This document shows, in pieces, positions 36,318-46,024 of a stretch of DNA of 64,000 nt (position 1 is its first letter; each line of letters starts with the position of its first letter). A program made the position numbers and the translations under genes. This stretch comes from Carboxylicivirga caseinilyticus (GTDB lineage: Bacteria; Bacteroidota; Bacteroidia; Bacteroidales; Marinilabiliaceae). The notes under the pieces are model-generated. The model did not search any database. It saw only the letters and a program-made list of their open reading frames with translations, and had not been told where the DNA came from. The DNA lies in the NCBI GenBank assembly GCA_025499705.1, contig JAFMVE010000020.1:26525-90524 (forward strand). Reading direction: 5' to 3'.

Positions 36318-39300
36318 TTATTCTTTCACCTCTTCCATCATAACTTCAACAGCCTTTTCTAACTGCTCATCTCTACCTGATGTCATAATCTCATAGGTAT
36401 TTTTAACCTTCACATCTGGTTCTAATTGCGAATTTTCAAGATACTGTCCATTCATATCTTTGGCTCCTACTTGCGGAATACCAAAAACCAATGAAGGGTC
36501 CTGCATACGCTCCCACCAAACTGCAGTCATTGTACCAGGCACAGGCATTCCTATTAATTTACCAATTTCCAAAGCATGATACGCAAATGGGAAAGCATGC
36601 GCATCAGAGTAGTTTCCTTCACTCATAAGTACACAGGATGGTTTATTCCATTTAGCAATGGGTTCTGAACCAAAGAAACGTCCACCTGGATAATAATCAA
36701 CATATCGCTTACCACTTAAAAAAGTTACCAAATCATCGTGCAACCAGCCACCACCATTAAAGCGGGTATCAACAATTAAAGCCTTTTTATCATGATTACG
36801 GCCTAAAACTTCAGAGTAGAACTCACGGAAACTTGGAGAATCCATTCCTCTTACATGGACATAACCAATGGTGCCATTCGATAGTTTTTCCGTCTCCTCT
36901 CTCCTGTTTTTTATCCATCGTTCATATAACAACTGATCTTCCTGACCTTGTGTAATTGGTTTAACTGTTTCATTCCATCTTTGTCCACTAGCAGGGCTGT
37001 ATAAACCTAGCAACGTTGGTTTACCTGCTTTATGATTCATTATTTTATACTTATTAGCATTGGTAACCTGAACACCATCAATCTTTTCGATAATTACTCC
37101 TGTAGCTATTTTAGATTCATCATCCACTACCGGACTTTTGTCCATTACCTCTGTAATTTTTAGACCTAATCCATCGTAATTATTATCATAAAATAAACCT
37201 AAATGAGCTGTCTGATCACCTCCCTTTGCACTATGATAATAGCGACAACCAGTATGAGATCCATTCATTTCACCCAGCAATTCACTCATCATTTCTGAGA
37301 AATCGTAATTATTACTGATGAAAGGTAAAAACCTGGAATACTCACTCTTATAAAACTCCCAATCAACATTATGCAAATCACTACGATACCACTTTCGCAT
37401 CACCTGACGCCAGGCATGTTCAAGCATTGCTTCTCTTTCACCTTGAGTGTCCAGGTACATTTCGGCCTTGTAACTTACAGCTTTGGTACTGTTATCAGAA
37501 GTACTAATCTTCATTATTTTACCACCCGACATTACAAAAATATTGTTGAACGAAGAATCGGCCTGCATATAACCTCCTTGTCCATCAAGTACTGCTACTT
37601 TTTTTGTCTCGTTCTTCTTAAAATCCTGTACCCATAAATCATGACCTTTTTCGAAACGACTTAAATAATATAATTTATCTCCTTCTGGAGAAAGCAAAGC
37701 TCCGGCAAGTGATGAAGAATGAATGGTTAAACGTTGTTTACGATCTTCCAATCCATTCATCTGAATTTTGATCAATTCATCGGCTTTTTCTTTATCATCC
37801 CCTTTTTTGTCTTTCTTTTTATCGTCAGATGTATCATCTTTTTTCTTTTCTTTTTCTGCCTCTTTTTTCAATTCAAGTTCTTCTTTTGTCAGTTTGAACT
37901 GATCAAAGCTTTCCTGATTAAAAAACAAAGCATATACATCATCTGTAGCACCCCAACTACCATGATTTCGCATACCATTTTTATCAGTAAACCAAATCAT
38001 CGCATTTCCTTTCATCATCCATTGTGGCCGGTTATCACCATATCCACTTTTTGTTATATTAATGACTTTTCCTGAACCATCAGCCGGCACTAATCCTATT
38101 TCATTAACCATCCAATGATTTGGTGTATAATCAACTAAAAACCATTTACTATCAGGAGACCATTGATACCACTGGTCTCCATCAGAATAGGAGTAATTAT
38201 ATTTACCGTCAAGAATAGTTCTGACAGCCTTCGTCTTTAGATTAATTACCTTTAATATGACTCTGTTCTCCAGATAAGCTACTTCCTTACCATCAGGCGA
38301 ATAATGTGGTTGGAAGGTTTCTTCATCAATCTCAAGGATTGGTTCTTCTTTTATAAGTGTTGAATTGGAAAAATATAAATCATCATCACTTACTATTGTT
38401 GATTGATATAAATTCCAACTTCCATTTCTTTCAGAAGCATAAACTAATGATCTTCCGTCAGGACTAAAACTCACTGACCTTTCCTGTTCAGGAGTAGAAG
38501 TAATCCTTTTAGTAGTTCCATATTCAGTTGAAGTTACAAACACCTCTCCTCTTACAATAAAGGCTATTTCTTTACCATTCGGAGATAAATCCATTTCATT
38601 GGCACCACTGCTTAAACTCATGTATTCAAGTTCACTGTCACCATTATCAAGGTTTATTTCAACATTAACCTTTTGAGGATCTTGTCCGGGTGTTTGTGTA
38701 TATATTTCACCATTATAGCCATAACAAAGAACATCATTTTCTGAAATGGTAAGGAATCGTAATGGGTGATTTTTAAACGACGAAACTTGACTCACTTTTG
38801 CAGGATCACTCAAAGGAAATTTACAAACATTAAAAGTACCAAACTGCTCACTTAAGTAATAAACGGTTTGCTGATCTGAGGACAATACAGGATACCTGTC
38901 TTCACCTTTAAATGAACTTAACTGAGTATGCGAACCATCTGCAATATTATATTTCCATAAATCACGTGTAACAGCTGAAGTATGATGTTTTCTCCAAGGG
39001 TCTTCATACCCTTTATAATCCTGGTACAGCATAAAATCACCATTCGTACTATATACAACTTCCTCTGCAGGTGTGGTTAATAATTGATTGACATCACCCG
39101 TTTCAATGTTCACATTATATAACTCTGAAAATCGGCCATATGGAAACTGTGTTGAAGCGGCATCATCCAAAATCCTACCTGAAAAAACTATATTCTGTCC
39201 ATCAGGTGTAAATGAATAAGCCACCTCGTTTGTTGAATGATAAGTTAATCGTCGTGCACTACCTCCTTCTGCAGGTATAATAAATACATCAAAATTCCCA

Positions 39301-39554
39301 TAACGATCCGATGCAAATGCAATAGATTTTCCGTTAGGAGACCATACTGGCCTGTAATCATGAGATGGATGAATTGTTAACGGCACAGCCATTCCGCCTT
39401 CAGCATCAACTTTATAAATATCTCCTTTAAAAGAAAATACAATTTGTTTGCCATCAGGTGAAATGGCAGGATATCTCATCCAAACTGGTTGAGCAAAACT
39501 TTGAGCAAAAAATACTGCAAAAAAAGCAAGTAAAGCCCACTTCATACTTTTCAT
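36318..39554 (-). CDS. Tricorn-like S41 family peptidase with beta-propeller and PDZ domains
   Basis: A 1078-residue exported protein with a signal peptide (about 1-22). TolB/WD40-like propeller repeats (YPAISPDGKQIVFS, RPVWSPNGKSIAFASDRYG and others) extend to about residue 690, interrupted by a Lys/Asp-rich insert near 575-605. A PDZ-like domain at about 790-860 is followed by a C-terminal S41 serine protease domain. The catalytic serine is Ser983 in EGNYSDAHAFPFAY. Tricorn-type proteases cut short peptides entering through the propeller. With a signal peptide it should act in the periplasm or at the surface. It is transcribed alone from a promoter at 39612-39642. Confidence 0.88.
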   Translation of the reverse strand: MKSMKWALLAFFAVFFAQSFAQPVWMRYPAISPDGKQIVFSFKGDIYKVDAEGGMAVPLTIHPSHDYRPVWSPNGKSIAFASDRYGNFDVFIIPAEGGSARRLTYHSTNEVAYSFTPDGQNIVFSGRILDDAASTQFPYGRFSELYNVNIETGDVNQLLTTPAEEVVYSTNGDFMLYQDYKGYEDPWRKHHTSAVTRDLWKYNIADGSHTQLSSFKGEDRYPVLSSDQQTVYYLSEQFGTFNVCKFPLSDPAKVSQVSSFKNHPLRFLTISENDVLCYGYNGEIYTQTPGQDPQKVNVEINLDNGDSELEYMSLSSGANEMDLSPNGKEIAFIVRGEVFVTSTEYGTTKRITSTPEQERSVSFSPDGRSLVYASERNGSWNLYQSTIVSDDDLYFSNSTLIKEEPILEIDEETFQPHYSPDGKEVAYLENRVILKVINLKTKAVRTILDGKYNYSYSDGDQWYQWSPDSKWFLVDYTPNHWMVNEIGLVPADGSGKVINITKSGYGDNRPQWMMKGNAMIWFTDKNGMRNHGSWGATDDVYALFFNQESFDQFKLTKEELELKKEAEKEKKKDDTSDDKKKDKKGDDKEKADELIKIQMNGLEDRKQRLTIHSSSLAGALLSPEGDKLYYLSRFEKGHDLWVQDFKKNETKKVAVLDGQGGYMQADSSFNNIFVMSGGKIMKISTSDNSTKAVSYKAEMYLDTQGEREAMLEHAWRQVMRKWYRSDLHNVDWEFYKSEYSRFLPFISNNYDFSEMMSELLGEMNGSHTGCRYYHSAKGGDQTAHLGLFYDNNYDGLGLKITEVMDKSPVVDDESKIATGVIIEKIDGVQVTNANKYKIMNHKAGKPTLLGLYSPASGQRWNETVKPITQGQEDQLLYERWIKNRREETEKLSNGTIGYVHVRGMDSPSFREFYSEVLGRNHDKKALIVDTRFNGGGWLHDDLVTFLSGKRYVDYYPGGRFFGSEPIAKWNKPSCVLMSEGNYSDAHAFPFAYHALEIGKLIGMPVPGTMTAVWWERMQDPSLVFGIPQVGAKDMNGQYLENSQLEPDVKVKNTYEIMTSGRDEQLEKAVEVMMEEVKE

Positions 39555-39611
39555 AGTTATTAAGGTTTAAAAGTTTATGTGAATTCTTCGTATGCATTTT
39601 GTTAGGAAAAT

Positions 39612-39642
39612 CAAATGTAAGAAGTTAAATCTTTATATTCAA
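39612..39642 (-). promoter_or_regulatory. Probable promoter of the tricorn-like protease gene
   Basis: On the minus strand TTG (39640-39642) and TACATTTG (39612-39619) have a 20-bp spacer, matching -33/-7 elements, about 55 nt upstream of the ATG. Confidence 0.55.
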
Positions 39643-39829
39643 TAAAGTAAATTTGTTCAAAAAGTGAAAACTATTTAAAATTTTAAGATACATCTTACTA
39701 CCTACTCCAAATAATTAGTAAATTTGAATTAGAAACTAAAAATTAACTGTCCACCCAAATCCATACTTTTCCCTAAATATACAATCTGCATTATCTGATT
39801 GTTTATAATTTATTGACATTATTCATTAA

Positions 39830-40267
39830 ATGGAAAGTTGTGTACACAGATATAAAATTTTGAAAGAGCATAACCTGATAATTCGATATTTCAGAAATAA
39901 AGTTCTTATTAATGATCTGTATACAAATATTATTCAGAGTTTATCGGATAAGGATTATAATTCAAATCTTAAATCCCTTTTTGATTTCAGAGAAGCTGAA
40001 TTTAATATAGATATGGATGAAATAAGAATATTTGCAGATAACATCCGGAAGCATCCATCATTACAAACGAAAAGAATAATCGTTTTTTTAACTCATACAC
40101 CAAATCAAGTTGTTTTCAGTAATTTATTGGAATCGTTTCAAAAGTATAAAAGATTTCAAATTCATACTGTCTCCGGCATAGATACTGCTATTTCTCAATT
40201 TGGAATTAAAAAATCAGTCAGAACTTTAATAGAAGAAGCAATTAACAATATGAAATCTTCTACATAA
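39830..40267 (+). CDS. Small SpoIIAA/STAS-like protein, paralogue B
   Basis: A 145-residue soluble protein of unknown function with the same plan as 14558-15019 and 59629-60000. An opening strand pair (NLIIRYFRNKVLINDLY) leads to the central strand SLFDFREAEFNID, then a helix with NIRKHP, then IIVFLTHTPNQVVFS, and the ending VSGIDTAISQF. The conserved DFR-[PE]-A segment lies where STAS proteins carry their regulatory loop. It stands alone between divergent and co-directional genes, with about 245 nt before the GH30 gene. It might be a signalling adaptor, but nothing nearby proves it. Confidence 0.6.
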   Translation: MESCVHRYKILKEHNLIIRYFRNKVLINDLYTNIIQSLSDKDYNSNLKSLFDFREAEFNIDMDEIRIFADNIRKHPSLQTKRIIVFLTHTPNQVVFSNLLESFQKYKRFQIHTVSGIDTAISQFGIKKSVRTLIEEAINNMKSST

Positions 40268-40512
40268 CCTTATTTTTCTACAATTAGTTTCAAAAATATA
40301 AATCAGAAAATTGACAATTCTTTGGGATTTAAAGGCATTAAACAACCATGAATTATTCAGTTCGCATATAATATCTAATCATTAATCGGAATAATCACTC
40401 ATATTTCTTTATTGATTATTTTCTGGTTGTAATTGACGAATTTACTACATGATTAACAACTGTAAGCCAATAAATTTGTGATTATATAATGTAACTATAT
40501 TCAAGAACAATC

Positions 40513-41982
40513 ATGAAAATAACCTTTCTAATTATTCTATTTAGTATTACTTCCTTATTAGTTAAAGCTCAAACATTAACATGGACCGTTAGTACGGAAG
40601 GAAATACCTGGCAACAATCGAAAGTTAAATTACAATCAAAGTCATCAACTGAGCCTATTCTTGAGGTTAATGGAGATGAACATATTGTAACCTTTAAAGC
40701 TTGGGGAACTTGTTTTAATGAACGCGGTTGGGATGCGTTAAACTTACTTCCAAGAGAAGAACAGGAATCAATCCTTAAAAACTTATTCTCGCCAAGTGGA
40801 GATTTGCAATTTACTTTAGGTCGTTTTTCAATGAATGCCAATGATTATGCCCGTGATTGGTATAGTTGCGATGAAGTATCAGGTGACTTTCAGCTTAAAT
40901 ACTTTAATATTGATAGGGATAAAACTACGCTAATTCCGTTTATAAAAGCAGCACAAGAGCAAAATCCGAAACTAAGTTTTTGGATTTCACCTTGGTCACC
41001 TCCGTCCTGGATGAAGATTAATCATTATTACTCAGTCGTTAGTAATGATCAGTATAATGAAATGGATCCAAAAATGAATTTTCTTTTATTTGAAGGATTA
41101 GAACAAAAAGACAACAGTGTTTTTCCGCATCAAATAACAGTTAATAACTACTTTATACAAGAACCACGTTATCTGACAACATATGCCAATTATTTCTGCA
41201 AATTTATTTCAGCTTATCAGGAAGAAGGGATAAATATTGATATGGTAATGTTCCAAAATGAACCCTGGAGTTATACTCCCTACCCTGGCTGTGCTTGGAC
41301 TCCTGAAGGGATTATACAATTTAATGCTGAATATCTTGCTCCTGCCCTAAAGAAGCAACATCCTGATGTTAAATTATATTTTGGAACCATAAATACCAAC
41401 CGTTATGATGTTGTTGATCAGGTTTTATCGGATCCACGTATGCCTGAAACATTTGACGGTGTTGGATTTCAATGGGAAGGTGGTCAGATTCTTCCAAAAC
41501 TTCGTGAGAAATATCCTAATTATAAATATGTACAAACCGAAAGCGAATGTGGCTGGGGATCATTTGACTGGGGTGCTGCAGAACACACCTTTCAGTTGAT
41601 AAATCATTATCTGGGCAACGGTTGCGAAGAATATACATTTTGGAATGCTATTTTGAGTGATGACGGAATAAGTGGCTGGGGCTGGAAGCAAAATGCTCTT
41701 ATCCGTGTGGATTCCAAAACCAAAACAGCAACTTATACTCCCGAATATTTTGCAGTTAAACATTATACTCAATATATCACTCCAGGTAGCAAAATTTTGG
41801 CTTTTGTAAATAATAAAGATGAAAAAACGCCTGTTATGATTATAAAAAATCCACAAGGGAAATTATCAATATTTGCGGGAAATTTTAATTATGAGGCTAA
41901 AGAAATAACTGTAAAAATAGGTACGAAATACCTGGAAGTTAACCTTCCTGGTCATTCATTAAATTCGTTCCAGATGAACTAA
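40513..41982 (+). CDS. GH30-family glycoside hydrolase (glucosylceramidase / beta-1,6-glucanase type)
   Basis: A 489-residue secreted enzyme with signal peptide MKITFLIILFSITSLLVKA. The (beta/alpha)8 domain shows GRFSMNANDYARDWYS and FWISPWSPPSWMK, typical of GH30. The acid/base is Glu250 in MFQNEPWS. The nucleophile is Glu343 or Glu345 in VQTESECGWG. A C-terminal beta-sandwich ends LPGHSLNSFQM. Members attack beta-1,6-glucan or glucosylceramide. No SusCD genes are adjacent, so substrate is open. A terminator follows. Confidence 0.87.
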   Translation: MKITFLIILFSITSLLVKAQTLTWTVSTEGNTWQQSKVKLQSKSSTEPILEVNGDEHIVTFKAWGTCFNERGWDALNLLPREEQESILKNLFSPSGDLQFTLGRFSMNANDYARDWYSCDEVSGDFQLKYFNIDRDKTTLIPFIKAAQEQNPKLSFWISPWSPPSWMKINHYYSVVSNDQYNEMDPKMNFLLFEGLEQKDNSVFPHQITVNNYFIQEPRYLTTYANYFCKFISAYQEEGINIDMVMFQNEPWSYTPYPGCAWTPEGIIQFNAEYLAPALKKQHPDVKLYFGTINTNRYDVVDQVLSDPRMPETFDGVGFQWEGGQILPKLREKYPNYKYVQTESECGWGSFDWGAAEHTFQLINHYLGNGCEEYTFWNAILSDDGISGWGWKQNALIRVDSKTKTATYTPEYFAVKHYTQYITPGSKILAFVNNKDEKTPVMIIKNPQGKLSIFAGNFNYEAKEITVKIGTKYLEVNLPGHSLNSFQMN

Positions 41983-42059
41983 AATATTAATATGGCATTA
42001 AGTCATGTTTCAATACAAACCAACCCATTCCGACAACACAATTGACTGAATGTTTGTAT

Positions 42060-42084
42060 AAGTCCCATTAATTGGGACTTTTTT
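42060..42084 (+). terminator. Terminator after the GH30 gene
   Basis: AAGTCCCA (42060-42067) pairs with TGGGACTT (42073-42080) across a 5-nt loop and is followed by TTTT. Confidence 0.85.
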
Positions 42085-42251
42085 ATTGTTTTAAGTACAT
42101 AGAATTTTATTTGTATAATAAATAATCTAAACATCCAATTGCGAGATTAAATGATATACAATCTATTTAATTGCTTTTAAGAACAGTTATGTTATAAAAA
42201 CTAGAGTACACACAAATAGAAAACCTTAAATATTGTTCCTAGAATATCAAC

Positions 42252-42320
42252 TTGACATTTAATTAAGCACGTCTGTCACAATTAATCTCAATTTAATCAT
42301 TTCCCTATTGACATTTAATT
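42252..42320 (+). repeat. Direct repeat upstream of an unknown lipoprotein gene
   Basis: TTGACATTTAATT occurs at 42252-42264 and again at 42308-42320, 56 bp apart, both within 125 bp of the lipoprotein ATG at 42375. They could be operator copies or promoter elements. The rest of the 41983-42374 gap holds only the GH30 terminator. Confidence 0.45.
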
Positions 42321-42374
42321 GGGAATAATAGAATTTTGCTGAATTAGTATTGGAACAAATTAAATAAATAAGAT

Positions 42375-43085
42375 ATGATTAGACTTAGCCAAAAACTGTT
42401 TGTTATTATTTTAACAATTGGGATGACTTTTCTTGCTTCGTGTGAGAAAGAAAATACTGAAATTGAATCAGGAAACATCCCTGGTATGGGTGAAACACCC
42501 GGTGATTTTGAAATCTCAGAAGCCTTTGTATTGCCAGCTGGAATTGAAATGTCTGCCATTACAGGACTTTCTTCAATTGAAATTACTGATGTCGACCTTT
42601 CTTTAAAGAAAACTTCAGATAGAAGAGAAAGAGGTTGTGGTAGTCAGGTACAATGTGAACTAACCTTTGGAAATGCTAATGCCGAAGATTGTGATATAGA
42701 AATTAAAGGTGGAACTATTTTTGAATGTTTAGAAGAAGATGGACAAAGTGGAATGTGTATGCAAACCATCAGAATACATGTACTTGGCCATAGTAAGGTT
42801 CAAGTTAAATTTTATTTACAATGTTTAAATGAAGGTAGACCAGCAAGTAGAACTGTTGACACATATATAATCAGAGGTGTTACAGCTTCTAAGTCCTTCA
42901 AGGATTTAGTCAACGCTTTGGAACCTAAAAAAATAGATATTTCTGAATTCAGCGATAACATGTCTGACTATAATGTTATTCAAGGTAAGATTCAGCAATC
43001 TGTTTGGAAGTTAACCAATAGCATTTTTGGTGTTAATCAAGCAGATTGGGATTATATTGCTTCTTTACAGAATAAAGAAAATTAA
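42375..43085 (+). CDS. Cysteine-rich lipoprotein of unknown function
   Basis: A 236-residue lipoprotein (lipid-anchored Cys23 in FLASC). The mature protein opens with an acidic EKENTEIESG linker. The central region (about 90-160) holds at least seven cysteines (for example GCGSQVQCEL, EDCDIEIKG and IFECLEEDG) that could form disulfides in the periplasm or at the surface. I recognise no family. The region GTIFECLEEDGQSGMCMQTI then RIHVLGHSKVQVKFYLQCL looks like a beta-rich domain. It is monocistronic, with a direct repeat upstream and a terminator downstream. Confidence 0.65.
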   Translation: MIRLSQKLFVIILTIGMTFLASCEKENTEIESGNIPGMGETPGDFEISEAFVLPAGIEMSAITGLSSIEITDVDLSLKKTSDRRERGCGSQVQCELTFGNANAEDCDIEIKGGTIFECLEEDGQSGMCMQTIRIHVLGHSKVQVKFYLQCLNEGRPASRTVDTYIIRGVTASKSFKDLVNALEPKKIDISEFSDNMSDYNVIQGKIQQSVWKLTNSIFGVNQADWDYIASLQNKEN

Positions 43086-43120
43086 GATCATATCTGATAA
43101 TTAATATCTTTAGACATTAT

Positions 43121-43154
43121 AAAGGATGATTGCTTAAGCTTTCATCCTTTTTTT
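43121..43154 (+). terminator. Terminator after the cysteine-rich lipoprotein gene
   Basis: AAAGGATGA (43121-43129) pairs with TCATCCTTT (43142-43150) and is followed by TTTT. A TTAAGC-type loop lies between. Confidence 0.85.
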
Positions 43155-43193
43155 GATTTTATATATATTTATTGAATCCAAATATTATTCAAT

Positions 43194-44186
43194 ATGCCGC
43201 TAGCAATCGAGGATATAAAAAATGCCAGTAGTCGTATTCAACCGTTCATTAATGAAACACCCGTAATACAATCTTCATTATTAAATGATTGGCTAGGACA
43301 TAGCATTTTATTTAAAGCTGAATGTTTTCAGAAAATTGGAGCGTTTAAGGCACGAGGAGCATGTAATACAGTTTCGTGGTTAATAGAAAATAATATCAAA
43401 CCTGATAGAATAATTGCCAATAGTTCAGGAAATCATGCTCAGGCTGTTGCTTATGCTTCAAGTCAGTTTAATATTCCGTCAACTATTTATATGCCGGCTT
43501 ATGCATCTAAAGTAAAAGTACAGGCTACGCAAGCGTATGGTGCGCTAGTTGATTTATCTGAGAATAGAATTATCACCGACGAAAAAGTTAAACAAGCTTC
43601 ACTTGACAAAGGCACGTATTGGATTCACCCTTTTAACCACGAACAGGTTATCGCTGGTCAGGGTACTGCTGCATTTGAAGCTCTGAAACAAGTAGAAACT
43701 ATTGATGCCATTTGTGCCCCATGTGGTGGAGGTGGCTTATTATCAGGAACATTAATCACAACCCGTTCTTTATCACCTAAGACTAAAGTTGTTGGTGCAG
43801 AGCCATTAAATGCCAATGATGCTGCCGAATCATTAAGACAGGGTTCTATTCAGAAACTAAATGCAACGCCAGACACACTTGCAGATGGTGCAATGACAAT
43901 GTCGGTTGGTGATATCACTTTTGAATATCTTAAACAATTGGATGAATTTTATGAGGTAAGTGAGTCTAGAATCATTTACTGGACCCAATGGCTAACTCAT
44001 TTGTTAAAATTGCATATAGAACCTACCAGTGCCATGGCAATGGAAGCTGCTTTTCAATGGTTGAAAACACAAAAAAATAAAAAACGTGTTATGATCATCC
44101 TTTCCGGAGGCAACATTGATAATATAACTCAAACCGCACTATGGAAAAATAATTATCTTGATTCCATACCCTTACTAAACTCTTAA
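43194..44186 (+). CDS. PLP-dependent threonine/serine dehydratase or serine racemase-like enzyme
   Basis: A 330-residue fold-type II PLP enzyme. The PLP lysine is Lys52 in KIGAFKARGA. SSGNHAQAVAYAS binds the substrate carboxylate, and CGGGGLLSG holds the PLP phosphate. A SGGN segment lies near the C-terminus. It lacks the C-terminal ACT-like regulatory domain of biosynthetic IlvA, so it resembles catabolic threonine dehydratase or serine racemase. It is monocistronic and no isoleucine genes are adjacent. Reaction specificity cannot be fixed by eye. Confidence 0.85.
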   Translation: MPLAIEDIKNASSRIQPFINETPVIQSSLLNDWLGHSILFKAECFQKIGAFKARGACNTVSWLIENNIKPDRIIANSSGNHAQAVAYASSQFNIPSTIYMPAYASKVKVQATQAYGALVDLSENRIITDEKVKQASLDKGTYWIHPFNHEQVIAGQGTAAFEALKQVETIDAICAPCGGGGLLSGTLITTRSLSPKTKVVGAEPLNANDAAESLRQGSIQKLNATPDTLADGAMTMSVGDITFEYLKQLDEFYEVSESRIIYWTQWLTHLLKLHIEPTSAMAMEAAFQWLKTQKNKKRVMIILSGGNIDNITQTALWKNNYLDSIPLLNS

Positions 44187-44304
44187 CACTTTAACATCAG
44201 CTTTATTTCACCGTATTGAGGTAATAAAACGAGATATAAATTGTAACTACTAAAACGCTTAATTTTATCATTTAATACGCAACCATGTATTTATCTTTTC
44301 ATCA

Positions 44305-44868
44305 ATGAATAAAACAGATATGATGAAAAGAATCTTATTTTCCATTTTTACTTTTTTCATAATTTTTTTGCTCACATCTTGTCAGAAAGACACTGAAATC
44401 TTACCAAATAATCAAAGAATTCTATTTCAGGTAGAGTATCTAAATTATGCATGGGTGTATCAACACAATGGTTTTCTGATTGACTGTTCGGGCAATATAT
44501 ACTATTACAACAACCCAAGTGAATGGAATTTTATCGAAGATGATGGAACTTTTCATGAAGAAGCAATGAATGAAAATCTTACATTTACCGATTCAATTAC
44601 ACATTCTATTGATAATTATGAGATTATAGATAAAGCCGCTAAAATCTATCAGGCCTCAATAGGACCAATTTCCGACCTTAAATGTGAGATGGCTGATGCC
44701 GGCACCATTGTTTATTCAGCTTATATACTGAATAATCGAACTCATAAATACCATAGGATATTGCTTAAGCAAAGTGGAGATTGTAGCAGAGAAAACCTTT
44801 CACAAGCAGCTATTCAATTATATCAGTGGTTACAATTGATACAGGAAAAAACTGTTCTTAAAAATTAA
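44305..44868 (+). CDS. Lipoprotein of unknown function
   Basis: A 187-residue lipoprotein with lipid-anchored Cys26 (LLTSC). Possible starts at residues 1, 6 and 7 do not alter the mature protein. The mature part is soluble, aromatic-rich at first (VEYLNYAWVYQHNGFLIDCS), with a C-terminal region (YHRILLKQSGDCSRENLSQA) containing a Cys that could pair with an earlier one. I recognise no domain. The start of the mature region (CQKDTEI) resembles CEKENTEI of the lipoprotein at 42375, but the rest does not align. Its neighbours give no functional hint. Confidence 0.6.
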   Translation: MNKTDMMKRILFSIFTFFIIFLLTSCQKDTEILPNNQRILFQVEYLNYAWVYQHNGFLIDCSGNIYYYNNPSEWNFIEDDGTFHEEAMNENLTFTDSITHSIDNYEIIDKAAKIYQASIGPISDLKCEMADAGTIVYSAYILNNRTHKYHRILLKQSGDCSRENLSQAAIQLYQWLQLIQEKTVLKN

Positions 44869-44914
44869 ATAAATCAATAAGCAAAGGCAGTTCTAATTGT
44901 TTTGATAATTGTGT

Positions 44915-44922
44915 TATTTTTG
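44915..44922 (+). promoter_or_regulatory. -7 element of a probable lrgAB promoter
   Basis: TATTTTTG matches TAnnTTTG 27 nt upstream of the lrgA ATG. A TTG at 44897-44899 is a possible -33 but with only 15 bp spacing. Confidence 0.35.
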
Positions 44923-44949
44923 CATGATATCTGATTTTAACTGCGGGGA

Positions 44950-45303
44950 ATGAAAATATTTAAACAACTTCTGATTATCCTTTCAATCAATTTTGCCGGA
45001 GAATTATTAAGTGAAGCACTTTCTTTACCCTTACCAGGCAGTATTATTGGCATGTTGATACTACTAACTTTTTTACTGTTAGGATTGGTGAAAGAGGAAC
45101 ATATAGCAGAAACTGCCTCTTTCCTACTTGATAATATGCCATTTTTCTTTATTCCTGCTGGAGTTAGTGTAATGGTTTCATATCAATTCCTGGAAGGGCA
45201 TCTGGCCGCAACCATTAGTACCATTGTTTTATCAACTTTATTTGTAATGATTATTACAGGTCTTATAACACAGTTTTTAATTAAAAAAAAGAATGATGAC
45301 TGA
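44950..45303 (+). CDS. lrgA: LrgA/CidA-family holin-like membrane protein
   Basis: A 117-residue inner-membrane protein with about four TM helices. Family motifs include LPLPGSIIGMLILLTFLLLG and IPAGVSVMVSYQFL. LrgA-type proteins act with LrgB. They were first linked to control of cell lysis and more recently to transport of small acids such as pyruvate. The gene overlaps lrgB by 11 nt, so the two are co-translated. Which role applies here is unknown. Confidence 0.85.
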   Translation: MKIFKQLLIILSINFAGELLSEALSLPLPGSIIGMLILLTFLLLGLVKEEHIAETASFLLDNMPFFFIPAGVSVMVSYQFLEGHLAATISTIVLSTLFVMIITGLITQFLIKKKNDD

Positions 45304-45994
45304 AGCCCTGACAAATACACACTTATTTGGAATTTTGTTAACACTTGGACTATATTTTGGTTGTATATGGTTACGTAAACGCCATAAAAAAAACTGGATT
45401 AATCCACTTCTGATAAGTGCATTTGCAATCATTATATTCCTTACTCAACTCAACATTCCATATGAACATTATACTAAAGGAGCAGGTTTTATTCATGCTT
45501 TTCTTGGTCCGGTAACAGTTGTATTGGCTTTACCATTATACCGACAGCGAAAATTATTAGTACAACATAAATACTCAATTATTGGAGGTATTATTAGTGG
45601 AGTGGCTGCCTCATTTATTTCTGTGATTATATTATCTCGTATTTTTCATTTAAATGATGTACTTGAACGTTCACTTATACCACATTCTGTAACCACTCCA
45701 ATAGGCATTGCATTAAGTAACTCTTTAAATGCAGTAGAAGGCATTACTGTTATTTCCATTATTATTACCGGATTATTGGGAGCTGCAATAGCGAAAATAT
45801 TATATAAAATACTTAAAATAACCCACCCTATTGCCAAAGGTTTAACATTAGGTACCGCGGCTCATGTTTTGGGAACGACCAAAGCCATTGAAATGGGTGA
45901 AACAGAAGGCGCCGTTAGTAGTCTGGCAATTGGAGTTGCTGCTATTACAACAGTAATTTCTGCTACAATATTGCAAATTGTGGGGTGGTATTAA
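45293..45994 (+). CDS. lrgB: LrgB/CidB-family membrane protein
   Basis: A 233-residue inner-membrane protein with about seven TM helices. Recognisable stretches are FLGPVTVVLALPLYRQRKLL and HSVTTPIGIALSNSLNAVEG, plus GLTLGTAAHVLGTTKAIEMG, all characteristic of LrgB. The start overlaps the end of lrgA by 11 nt. Two adjacent ATGs (45293 and 45296) are possible. It works with LrgA. The next gene starts about 30 nt later and could be co-transcribed. Confidence 0.88.
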   Translation: MMTEALTNTHLFGILLTLGLYFGCIWLRKRHKKNWINPLLISAFAIIIFLTQLNIPYEHYTKGAGFIHAFLGPVTVVLALPLYRQRKLLVQHKYSIIGGIISGVAASFISVIILSRIFHLNDVLERSLIPHSVTTPIGIALSNSLNAVEGITVISIIITGLLGAAIAKILYKILKITHPIAKGLTLGTAAHVLGTTKAIEMGETEGAVSSLAIGVAAITTVISATILQIVGWY

Positions 45995-46024
45995 AATTAC
46001 TTACATTTGAGCCAAAACCGACTC

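Noticed and set aside
37734..38075. Plus-strand open frame opposite the tricorn-like protease
   Set aside because: Its Phe-rich sequence is the complement of the Lys-rich insert in the protease.
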